In this document: piece by piece, positions 57,699 through 64,000 of the stretch
Numbering within the stretch: position 1 is the stretch's first letter
Layout of the letters: each line of letters opens with the position of its first letter
Source: Trichococcus sp. K1Tr
GTDB taxonomy: Bacteria; Bacillota; Bacilli; Lactobacillales; Aerococcaceae
Direction: 5' to 3'
Assembly (NCBI RefSeq): GCF_028309625.1
Contig: NZ_JAQMHR010000002.1
Location: forward strand, 124,001-188,000
DNA length: 64,000 bases
Made by a program: the position numbers and the translations under genes
The notes under the pieces: generated by a model
Database searches by the model: none
Told to the model about the DNA's origin: nothing
What the model saw: only the letters and a program-made list of their open reading frames with translations

Positions 57699-58679
57699 AT
57701 GGAGTATGTAAAATTCGGCAACACAGGGATGGATGTATCCCGGATCTGTTTGGGCTGCATGAGCTTCGGGGATCCGGATACCTGGCTGCACAAATGGGCG
57801 CTGAAGGAAGAGGAAAGCAGACCGATCATCAAACGTGCTTTAGAATTGGGCATCAATTTCTTTGATACAGCCAATGTCTACTCGCTGGGAAGAAGTGAAG
57901 AAATCCTCGGACGCGCCATCAAAGACTTTGCCAAGCGGGATGAAGTGGTCATCGCGACGAAGGTTCACGGTAAGATGCACGAGGGTCCGAATGGCTCCGG
58001 GTTGTCCCGTAAGTCCATCCTGAGCGAAATCGACAACAGCTTGAAGCGCCTGGATATGAATTATGTGGACCTCTACATCATCCACCGTTGGGACTACAAT
58101 ACACCGATTGAGGAAACGATGGAAGCTCTGCACGATGTGGTGAAATCCGGAAAGGCCCGTTACATAGGAGCTTCCGCGATGTATGCCTGGCAGTTCCAAA
58201 AGGCCCTGCACGTAGCAGAAAAGAACGGTTGGACGCGCTTCGTATCGATGCAGAACCATCTGAACCTGCTTTACCGTGAAGAGGAGCGGGAAATGCTGCC
58301 GCTTTGCCGGGAAGAAAAAATCGCCGTGACCCCCTACAGTCCGATGGCTTCAGGTCGTTTGACGCGCGACTGGTCGGAGACGTCCAAACGGATGGAAACG
58401 GACAATGTGGCGCGTTCGAAATACGACGCCACTGCCGATAAGGACCGGGTCATCGTCGAACGATTGGCCCAGATAGCCGCCGACAGAGGCGTTTCCCGTG
58501 TCGAAATCGCCTTGGCTTGGCTGCTGCAGAAGGAACCGGTTGTAGCTCCCATCATCGGAGCGACCAAGCTGGAGCATCTGGAAAAACCGGTGGAAGCCAT
58601 ATCGGTCAAACTGACCGATGCCGAAGTCGCGTTCCTGGAAGAGCCTTATGTTCCACATTTGATTGTCGGGCACAGCTGA
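57699..58679 (+). CDS. Aldo/keto reductase
   Basis: A 326-residue NADPH-dependent aldo/keto reductase (AKR). The catalytic tetrad is visible: Asp and Tyr in FFDTANVYSLG, Lys in IATKVHG, His in YIIHRWD. C-terminal cofactor-site residues lie in APIIGATKLEHLEKP. GGAGG precedes the ATG. It may be in one transcript with the two genes before it. Substrate unknown. Confidence 0.92.
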   Translation: MEYVKFGNTGMDVSRICLGCMSFGDPDTWLHKWALKEEESRPIIKRALELGINFFDTANVYSLGRSEEILGRAIKDFAKRDEVVIATKVHGKMHEGPNGSGLSRKSILSEIDNSLKRLDMNYVDLYIIHRWDYNTPIEETMEALHDVVKSGKARYIGASAMYAWQFQKALHVAEKNGWTRFVSMQNHLNLLYREEEREMLPLCREEKIAVTPYSPMASGRLTRDWSETSKRMETDNVARSKYDATADKDRVIVERLAQIAADRGVSRVEIALAWLLQKEPVVAPIIGATKLEHLEKPVEAISVKLTDAEVAFLEEPYVPHLIVGHS

Positions 58680-58830
58680 GGCATTCAGACAGGCCAAAAA
58701 ATCATTCTTGAGACTGATTCATTTACTTAAGATAAGCAGTATACTTTGTTCACGATAACTAGTCAGAGCCCGCTCACAAGCTAGGTGCGAAGAATGGTTG
58801 TCCAAATCAATCAGCAAAGGAAAATGCAAA

Positions 58831-59112
58831 ATGAAAGTAAAAAAGAAAATCAGTCTGACACCTTTCAGTAAAGTCAAGTCACTTATCCTTTCCCTGTTCG
58901 ATTCCAAAGTCGAAGGCAAGAAAAAATGGCTGGTGTTGGGGATCATTCTTTATATCATCAGTCCAATCGACATTATCCCGGATTTTATCCCGATGGCCGG
59001 TTATGCGGATGATGTGCTGTTGCCGATCCTGTTTTTGGTCGCTGAAAAATTATTGAGCGACGGAGCGATTGAAGAAAACGAACGCCCAATCAAAGAAGCC
59101 AAAAAAATATAA
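58831..59112 (+). CDS. YkvA-like DUF1232 small membrane protein
   Basis: A 93-residue protein with a basic N-terminus and the DUF1232 signature LYIISPIDIIPDFIPMAGY, followed by a second hydrophobic segment. Function unknown. The ATG at 58831 follows AAAGGAAAA; a frame from 58798 is less likely. It is closed by a strong terminator. Confidence 0.88.
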   Translation: MKVKKKISLTPFSKVKSLILSLFDSKVEGKKKWLVLGIILYIISPIDIIPDFIPMAGYADDVLLPILFLVAEKLLSDGAIEENERPIKEAKKI

Positions 59113-59126
59113 TGCCTGGATTTTCC

Positions 59127-59168
59127 GGCCCCGTTCCTTGCCTAAATGGCAAAGGAGCGGGGCTTTTT
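59127..59168 (+). terminator. Terminator after the DUF1232 gene
   Basis: Arms GCCCCGTTCCTTGCC and GGCAAAGGAGCGGGGC (one bulge and one mismatch), followed by TTTTTC. Confidence 0.9.
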
Positions 59169-59272
59169 CGCTGTTGGGACCTTGAGCACCCGGTTGGACG
59201 TGGCTGCTGCATTCCTTTAGAATGATCTTATGGATTCAATATAAGCTATTCTGAAGGCGAGGAAAACAATAG

Positions 59273-60022
59273 ATGAATGAAATGATCGCGCGCATCCTGG
59301 CGCATCGCACGGTAAGGGATTTTGAAGAACGGCCTTTGAGCCCGGAACAGATAGAAACGATCGTCCGTAGTGCCCAAGCTGCATCCACCTCAAGTTTTGT
59401 GCAGGCCTATTCCATCATCGGAGTCACGGATCGCGACAAAAAACACGCATTGTCGAAAATCGCGCGTAACCAACATTTTGTTGCCGAGAATGGCCATTTC
59501 TTTGTATTTTGCGCCGATCTTCATCGCCACGATGTGATCGGAAAGATGGAAGGGAAGGATGTTGCAGACTCGCTTGAGAGCACCGAGAAATTCATGGTCA
59601 GCGTGGTAGATGCATCCCTGGCTGCCCAGAATGCAGCTTTGGCGGCTGAAGCGATGGGGCTCGGGATCTGTTACGTAGGCGGCTTGCGGAATGACCTCGA
59701 AAAAGTCAGCGAACTCCTGAAGATTCCCGATAAAGTGATCCCGCTCTTCGGACTGGCGGTCGGTTATCCGGCCAGCGTCAATGATCAGAAACCGCGCCTG
59801 CCTTTCGAACATGTTTATCATGAAAATGAGTATCAACAGAATAATGCGGTTTATAAAGAACAACTGAAGCAGTACAACGAAGAGATCCAAGAGTACTATC
59901 GGGATCGGACCGAAGGCGAACGCTGCGACACTTGGACCGGCCAGATGGCAGAGATGCTCTCTCATCCGCAACGCATGTACATGCATGACTTCGTCGAAAA
60001 GCAAGGAATGAACAAGCACTGA
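59273..60022 (+). CDS. NfsA-like nitroreductase / flavin-dependent oxidoreductase
   Basis: A 249-residue nitroreductase-fold protein: FMN-binding LAHRTVRDFEERPLSPEQIE at the N-terminus, SAQAASTSS, and GLAVGYPA near the middle with a C-terminal extension typical of the NfsA/FRP NADPH-dependent group. GAGG precedes the ATG. It probably reduces nitroaromatics, quinones or flavins. Confidence 0.9.
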   Translation: MNEMIARILAHRTVRDFEERPLSPEQIETIVRSAQAASTSSFVQAYSIIGVTDRDKKHALSKIARNQHFVAENGHFFVFCADLHRHDVIGKMEGKDVADSLESTEKFMVSVVDASLAAQNAALAAEAMGLGICYVGGLRNDLEKVSELLKIPDKVIPLFGLAVGYPASVNDQKPRLPFEHVYHENEYQQNNAVYKEQLKQYNEEIQEYYRDRTEGERCDTWTGQMAEMLSHPQRMYMHDFVEKQGMNKH

Positions 60023-60040
60023 TTCCAGAAATAGTTTCAC

Positions 60041-60069
60041 TTGCATCGAACGGATATTCGTGTTATAGT
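60041..60069 (+). promoter_or_regulatory. Promoter of a candidate non-coding RNA
   Basis: TTGCAT (60041-60046), 17 nt, TATAGT (60064-60069), with an extended -10 TG (TGTTATAGT). No gene of normal length starts within the next 350 nt. Confidence 0.65.
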
Positions 60070-60075
60070 TACCTT

Positions 60076-60335
60076 TCAACGTCCAAGAACATATGCATCT
60101 TATATGTATGGAACCATGGCTTTTCTCTATTCTGCAGCGGATGCTGCAGGCAAACGGAACCAAAAATAAGCGAAGTTAAATTTATTATGTAGCGCCACAT
60201 TGTGGTGCCCGCAACATGAATTTCCAAGATTTAGATTTGATAGTGAAAAAGCCGCGATTCCTGTACAGGAATACCTTTTTCTTTCTTATGATAATAAGTA
60301 GAGACACAAAAGGTACTCGATTGAGTGCCTTTTTG
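60076..60335 (+). ncRNA. Candidate structured non-coding RNA
   Basis: The stretch runs from the predicted start of the 60041-60069 promoter to a strong terminator (60308-60334). It holds a long imperfect hairpin (GAAAAAG 60245-60251 with CTTTTTC 60275-60281, and ATTCCTG 60257-60263 with CAGGAAT 60266-60272) and a small one (GCGCCACA, TGTGGTGC). There is no frame longer than about 21 codons. I do not recognise a known family; it might be a small RNA or a leader for the small gene downstream. Confidence 0.45.
60308..60334 (+). terminator. Terminator of the candidate RNA
   Basis: Arms AAAAGGTACTC and GAGTGCCTTTT, loop GATT, T tail. Confidence 0.8.
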
Positions 60336-60364
60336 ATTTCTCTGAATACAGAAAAAAAGGATAT

Positions 60365-60409
60365 ATGAGGAGGTTGAAAGATAGTAGCGTACGCATATGG
60401 TTACGCTAA
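60365..60409 (+). CDS. Possible 14-codon leader peptide
   Basis: ATG at 60365 after AAAGGA opens MRRLKDSSVRIWLR and a stop. Its second half lies in the hairpin TAGCGTA (60385-60391) / TACGCTA (60402-60408) just upstream of the next ribosome site, so translation could control access to the small gene at 60428. Speculative. Confidence 0.3.
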   Translation: MRRLKDSSVRIWLR

Positions 60410-60427
60410 AGAAGGAGCAAGAAATAT

Positions 60428-60559
60428 ATGAAGAACATCGTCTATACGAATTCGCAGAACGTGACTATTGAAATATCATGGGAAGCGTATTACAAAGAGA
60501 TCGACATGCGCAAACAAGAGCGTTTGAAGAAAAAACAAGCGCAAACAAGCGGCAAATAA
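60428..60559 (+). CDS. Small hypothetical protein, 43 residues
   Basis: MKNIVYTNSQNVTIEISWEA begins the protein and it ends in a very basic stretch (KQERLKKKQAQTSGK). AAGGAG lies about 11 nt before the ATG and a strong terminator follows 37 nt after the stop, which supports a real gene. No family recognised. Confidence 0.6.
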   Translation: MKNIVYTNSQNVTIEISWEAYYKEIDMRKQERLKKKQAQTSGK

Positions 60560-60595
60560 GGTCTAAGCGGCTCTCTATGAACGGAGAACTGTAAA

Positions 60596-60653
60596 TAAAA
60601 AGCTCGGAATCCCTGACTCACAGTTGTTGAGGCAGCGGCTTCCGAGCTTTTTT
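60596..60653 (+). terminator. Terminator of the small gene
   Basis: Arms AAAAAGCTCGGAA and TTCCGAGCTTTTT with a 30-nt loop, TT tail. Confidence 0.8.
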
Positions 60654-60714
60654 GTTGTTTCCGTTTCAAGGAGCGGGTGGTCCTGCATCCCAAAGTTTCG
60701 TTCGGCGAATCAAA

Positions 60715-60846
60715 TTGTCGAATGCTACAAAATTATTCAACAATTTGACCCCAATAGAGAGCTGATTTGTCGAATGTTCAAAAACATTCGACAATTTGGG
60801 CATAGCGAAAGGCAAGATTGACGAATACAGGTACTTTATTCGTCAA
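60715..60846 (+). repeat. Array H: three hairpin units (TTGTCGAATG family)
   Basis: Units start at 60715, 60767 and 60818 (52 and 51 bp apart) and span 28-29 nt. Arms are TTGTCGAAT/ATTCAACAA (one mismatch), TTGTCGAATG/CATTCGACAA and TTGACGAATA/TATTCGTCAA. Third versus second unit shows paired changes (T to A with A to T; G to A with C to T). Arms resemble the TTGTCSGAT of arrays A and B, but the loops lack AACC. It lies between convergent genes and between two terminators. Confidence 0.85.
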
Positions 60847-60960
60847 TACGGGCATCTGGCCGGTGCTATCTGCAATAACCAAATAAAATTGCACGCTTCA
60901 CCCACTCTATACCAATCCGATACCGTTAAAGAATCAGACAACCCGAGGACTATTACCAAA

Positions 60961-61001
60961 AAGGAAGGCTCTGTCTCATCCCGAGACAGAGCCTTCCTTT
61001 T
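60961..61001. terminator. Bidirectional terminator for the ECF operon
   Basis: A 17-bp perfect stem, AAGGAAGGCTCTGTCTC and GAGACAGAGCCTTCCTT, loop ATCCC, with A and T runs on the two flanks. It closes the minus-strand ECF gene. Confidence 0.92.
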
Positions 61002-61008
61002 CAATTCG

Positions 61009-61545
61009 TTATCTTCCAGCGATATTCATCTTTTTCAAAATTGCCGACAGCGGCAAGGAAATGGCGATTCCGACCGCGTTCTGGACGAGGTTACCGGGAA
61101 TCGAAGCGAACGGGGTGATGGCATTGCCGTACAGGATCCATTCGCACAGATAATAACCGACCAGCATGATGGGAACCGAAAGCAGCGTGGCTAAAAGATT
61201 CACAGCAAAGCTGTTCCCTTGACGATCTTTCGACCAGGCCAATCTGCCGACCAGATAGCCTTGCAAGCCGCGGGTTACTAATGTGAAGGGAGCCCACAGA
61301 ACCCATCCGGCCATAAGGTCGAAGATGGCCATGCCGACCGCTCCGGCGATAGCGCCTTTTTTCGGCCCGAACAGGATGGATGCGAGGAAGAGCATCGCAG
61401 TGCCGAGGTGGATCAGTCCGCCGTTTGCCGTGATAGGCAATTTGATGTTCAGGAAGACCGTCGCTACGAATACGAGCGCAATCAGGATTGCCGTCAAAAC
61501 CAAATCATACGTGCGAGTGTTTGAATAACCTTGTGCTTTTTGCAT
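61009..61545 (-). CDS. ECF transporter S component
   Basis: A 178-residue, six-segment membrane protein of the energy-coupling-factor S-component type (LVLTAILIALVFVATVFLNI, GGLIHLGTAMLFLASILFGP). It binds a vitamin or related small molecule and uses shared EcfA-A'-T modules, which are not in the window. AGGAGG precedes the ATG. It lies 11 nt after a PLP aminotransferase gene; this suggests, but does not show, a vitamin B6-related or amino-acid-derived substrate. Confidence 0.88.
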   Translation of the reverse strand: MQKAQGYSNTRTYDLVLTAILIALVFVATVFLNIKLPITANGGLIHLGTAMLFLASILFGPKKGAIAGAVGMAIFDLMAGWVLWAPFTLVTRGLQGYLVGRLAWSKDRQGNSFAVNLLATLLSVPIMLVGYYLCEWILYGNAITPFASIPGNLVQNAVGIAISLPLSAILKKMNIAGR

Positions 61546-61556
61546 AGTGAAGCCTC

Positions 61557-62708
61557 CTAATTATTTTCTTTGTAAATGTCGATGAAAAGTTGGGCCAAAT
61601 CCCCGTTTCCGGCGAAGCCGAGATCGCGCAGACCGTTGTCGATGATGGACAAAACATAGATAAGTTTGTCGATGAAGGCATTTTCGCCCATATGTCCGAT
61701 GCGCAAGATCACATCTGCGTATTGTGCCAATGAAGTTGCGACCAACAGATTGTAGTTTTCGCTGAGGTGGTCCTGCAGGCGCAAGGCGCCGATTTCTTCC
61801 GGTATCCTGATGGCAGTGACTGTATTGGAACGGTCGGAATCCAGGAACAACTCCAATCCATACGCTTGGGCGGATCCGCGTACTGCGGAAGCAATCCTGT
61901 CATGGCGCGCAAAAACGGTCTCGATGCCTTCCTCGAGGATGTTGTCCAAAGCGGCATCGAGCGCTGCGACATCGCCTGCAGAAGTCGTATAAGGCAAGTA
62001 TTCTTTTTCCGCATAGTCTTTGAAGACCTGCAGATTGGCATAGAAGGAAGCGATAGGCGTTTTGCGGTTGTCCATCGCTTTTTGGGCGTCCGCACTGACG
62101 GAAACGATGGCCAGTCCGACTGGGGCTGAAATGGCTTTTTGGGTTCCGCCGCAGCAGATGTCGATCCGGTTTGCGTCGACGTTGATTGGCTCGCCGACCA
62201 TGCCTGCTACGGAGTCGACCACCGTCAATATGCCGTATTCCTTTAGCAACGGACAAAGCTCGGCTACGTTGTTCAGTACCGATGTCGGTGTGTCGCAATG
62301 GACCAGGGTGGCATATTTGAAGTCGGAATCCTTCTCCAGATAGGCGCGTACTGCTTCAGCGGGGATGCCGCTGTGGTGATCGAAACTCAGGACGACCGGT
62401 ACGCCGCCATAAATGCTGACGAAATCCTTGAAGCCTTCGCCATAGATGCCGTTGTCCAGCACGAGTACGCGGTCGCCAGGTTCCGTCAGGCTTGCGCAAG
62501 CGGCCTCAAGAGCCAGGATCCCTTCACCAGCAAGTAACAGGACCTCATTTGTGGTGCCCATGACTTTGCCCATTTTTTGGCTGACCTCACGGTAATAGCG
62601 AACGAATGTTTTGTCAAAGTCGCTGTTGTTGGTTCTTTTTGCGCGGGCCAAACGTACATTTTCGCGTACCTCAGTCGGACCCGGGGCGTAATTCGGTTTG
62701 TATCTCAT
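61557..62708 (-). CDS. Alanine--glyoxylate-type PLP aminotransferase
   Basis: A 383-residue class V aminotransferase. It begins YAPGPTEVRENV, has the active-site aspartate in TVVDSVAGMVGEP and the PLP lysine in CCGGTQKAISAP. Relatives are alanine-glyoxylate, serine-pyruvate and pyridoxamine-pyruvate aminotransferases. AAGGAGG precedes the ATG. Coupling with an ECF S component makes a role in salvage of an amine-bearing vitamin plausible; ordinary amino acid transamination is equally possible. Confidence 0.87.
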   Translation of the reverse strand: MRYKPNYAPGPTEVRENVRLARAKRTNNSDFDKTFVRYYREVSQKMGKVMGTTNEVLLLAGEGILALEAACASLTEPGDRVLVLDNGIYGEGFKDFVSIYGGVPVVLSFDHHSGIPAEAVRAYLEKDSDFKYATLVHCDTPTSVLNNVAELCPLLKEYGILTVVDSVAGMVGEPINVDANRIDICCGGTQKAISAPVGLAIVSVSADAQKAMDNRKTPIASFYANLQVFKDYAEKEYLPYTTSAGDVAALDAALDNILEEGIETVFARHDRIASAVRGSAQAYGLELFLDSDRSNTVTAIRIPEEIGALRLQDHLSENYNLLVATSLAQYADVILRIGHMGENAFIDKLIYVLSIIDNGLRDLGFAGNGDLAQLFIDIYKENN

Positions 62709-63012
62709 CAGGAAGTCCTCCTTCTCGTTTCGTATATTGCTGATAATTTTAGCAAATGCAAAGGACTATGGGACCGTCCAATCCGAGAGAAAGTGAACGG
62801 TCCAATTTGCCCAAAAATGGCTTCTCGCATGCGTTTTGCAAATGTTAACGTATCCAATTTTGGATTGCGTAAGTTTTTCCGCAAATCTCTTCCTTTTTTT
62901 CGGGGATTGGCGGACTTCCGGAAGCTTATACTGTGGCAAAGGGCAGGCAAATTGGCCTATCGATCAGCTTACAGCAAACGCTGCGAAACCAAGTACAGTG
63001 AGGAGCACACCG
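62709..63012. promoter_or_regulatory. Divergent intergenic region, aminotransferase and TraX genes
   Basis: On the minus strand an extended -10 TGCTAAAAT (62754-62746) lies about 40 nt before the aminotransferase start, with no clear -35. Upstream is a hairpin GGACCGT (62771-62777) / ACGGTCC (62797-62803). No further gene is visible. Confidence 0.4.
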
Positions 63013-63726
63013 ATGCAAGGCATCAGCGAGATTCAAAAAGATCTATCATCCTATACATTGAAGAACCTTGCGATATTTGCGATGTTCTTCGATCATATTT
63101 TTGCGGTATTTATGCCGCAGGACAGCCTTGAAGGTGTTGCGCTGCGCATAGTAGGGCGGATTGCCGCCCCGATCATGTGCTATATGATTGCGGAAGGCTA
63201 TCATTACACATCCAATCTGAAGAAATATATCGTGCGGTTAGCGCTGTTCGCCGCCGTTTCGCATTTTCCGTATGTCTGGTATTTCGGTCTCCCGTGGTGG
63301 CAGGCAACGAGTGTCATCTGGGGTTTGGCGTTGGGATTGGTGGCATTGGCGGCGGCCAAACGGGAGGACTGGTCCCTTCCGCTGAAAGTCTTCATCGTTT
63401 TAATCTGCTGTCTATTGGCGGTCCCGGCTGATTGGAATTATGTAGCAGTCTTGTGGATCCTGTTTTTCGGATTGTTCAGGGGACAAATCGAAAAGCAGCT
63501 GCTGAGTTTTGCAATCATAGGGATTCTGTTCCACATCATCCCTTCAATCAAAGAAATCGGTTGGACGCAATCCTACCAAATCGGCATTTTTCTGGCGATG
63601 CCGCTGCTGCTATTCTACAAAGGCCGTCAAGGCAAGAAATCCAATCTGATGAAGTGGGGCTTCTATGCTTTCTATCCATTCCATCTGTTGCTGTTGGAAC
63701 TAGTGAAAATAATCGTATCCGCGTAA
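63013..63726 (+). CDS. TraX-family membrane protein
   Basis: A 237-residue protein with about seven membrane segments and the TraX start pattern LKNLAIFAMFFDHI, followed by RIVGRIAAPIMCYMIAEGY. TraX acetylates pilin in F plasmids; chromosomal relatives in Gram-positives are of unknown function, probably acyltransferases. The ATG at 63013 follows GAGGAG; a longer frame from 62836 is non-coding in character. Confidence 0.88.
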   Translation: MQGISEIQKDLSSYTLKNLAIFAMFFDHIFAVFMPQDSLEGVALRIVGRIAAPIMCYMIAEGYHYTSNLKKYIVRLALFAAVSHFPYVWYFGLPWWQATSVIWGLALGLVALAAAKREDWSLPLKVFIVLICCLLAVPADWNYVAVLWILFFGLFRGQIEKQLLSFAIIGILFHIIPSIKEIGWTQSYQIGIFLAMPLLLFYKGRQGKKSNLMKWGFYAFYPFHLLLLELVKIIVSA

Positions 63727-63745
63727 TGGAGGGCTGAATATACAT

Positions 63746-64000
63746 ATGTTAATAAGACAAATTTGGCGCCGCGTTTTCATCGGCATCCTGACAGGGATGG
63801 TGCTGTCCGCTTGCTCCGGCTCGAATGAACAAACGGAAACGAATGAGTCTAAGACCGCTTCGTCTAGTTCGACTGCCGAAGCGGGAACTTCCGAAGAAGC
63901 AGCGGTGGTCCGGCCGGAAGAGTCAGAGCCATTGCTGTATGAAGGTGATCTGGAACTTCCGGTCAACGGGGCGACCGGCTATGCTTCGGTCCGGATGGAT
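63746..64000 (+). CDS. Lipoprotein, N-terminal part (runs off the window)
   Basis: Eighty-five codons are open to the end of the window. A signal peptide with lipobox LSAC is followed by a Ser/Thr/Glu-rich linker (residues about 25-60) and the beginning of a folded domain with ELPVNGATGYASVRMD, which is reminiscent of an SH3-like start. GGAGGG lies 12 nt before the ATG, 17 nt after TraX. Function cannot be judged from this part. Confidence 0.75.
   Translation, partial: MLIRQIWRRVFIGILTGMVLSACSGSNEQTETNESKTASSSSTAEAGTSEEAAVVRPEESEPLLYEGDLELPVNGATGYASVRMD

Overview
The window looks like chromosome of a mid-GC Gram-positive bacterium of the Lactobacillales. Ribosome binding sites are of the AGGAGG type, lipoproteins and promoters are Firmicutes-like, and the gene families match a carbohydrate-fermenting Carnobacteriaceae member; Trichococcus is my best guess from overall gene content, not proven. 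No rRNA, tRNA or phage genes were seen, and there is one insertion sequence (transposase at 53309-54733).

Layout. 55-10703: a DUF624 membrane protein, a LacI repressor, a CUT1 sugar ABC importer without its ATPase, a large glycoside phosphorylase, a ROK sugar kinase and a GH1 enzyme, probably one beta-glucoside/beta-glucan uptake locus. 10874-17102: an AraC regulator fused to a GH39-like domain, an M20 amidohydrolase with an MFS exporter, and a TRIC-type channel. 17380-21099: Leloir operon galK-galT-galE. 21540-27351: AraC regulator and rhamnose operon rhaB-rhaA-rhaD-fucO. 27917-31077: metE-metF. 31383-33930 (minus): DEAD-box helicase and RpiR regulator. 34203-46916: a second carbohydrate region with two Gfo/Idh/MocA oxidoreductases around an orphan PTS EIIC, a UPF0303 protein, an RpiB/LacA-like isomerase, beta-phosphoglucomutase coupled to a GH3 enzyme, an AraC regulator, a GPH symporter and a GH78 alpha-L-rhamnosidase. 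47424-51936: stress-type genes with two MerR-type promoters (19-bp spacers), an amber-interrupted MerR gene and a second MerR remnant. 52305-64000: LysR regulator, IS transposase, MFS, UlaG-like hydrolase, phosphatase, aldo-keto reductase, nitroreductase, a candidate non-coding RNA, an ECF S-component with a PLP aminotransferase, TraX-like protein and the start of a lipoprotein.

How the genes connect. GH78 plus GPH transporter would deliver L-rhamnose to the distant rha operon; the two AraC regulators of these loci are clear paralogues. Two different phosphorolysis routes are suggested: a GH94/GH149/GH161-type enzyme fed by the ABC importer, and a NagZ-subfamily GH3 enzyme whose expected product, beta-glucose 1-phosphate, is the substrate of the translationally coupled PgmB.

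Most unusual feature. Eight intergenic regions carry short tandem arrays of hairpin units. The arrays belong to four or five unrelated sequence families, yet nearly all share a unit spacing of 50-52 bp (most often exactly 52 bp, about five helical turns). They lie at gene 3' ends next to intrinsic terminators and never between divergent genes. Within one family the stems change in a compensatory way between loci. I know of no description of this class of element.
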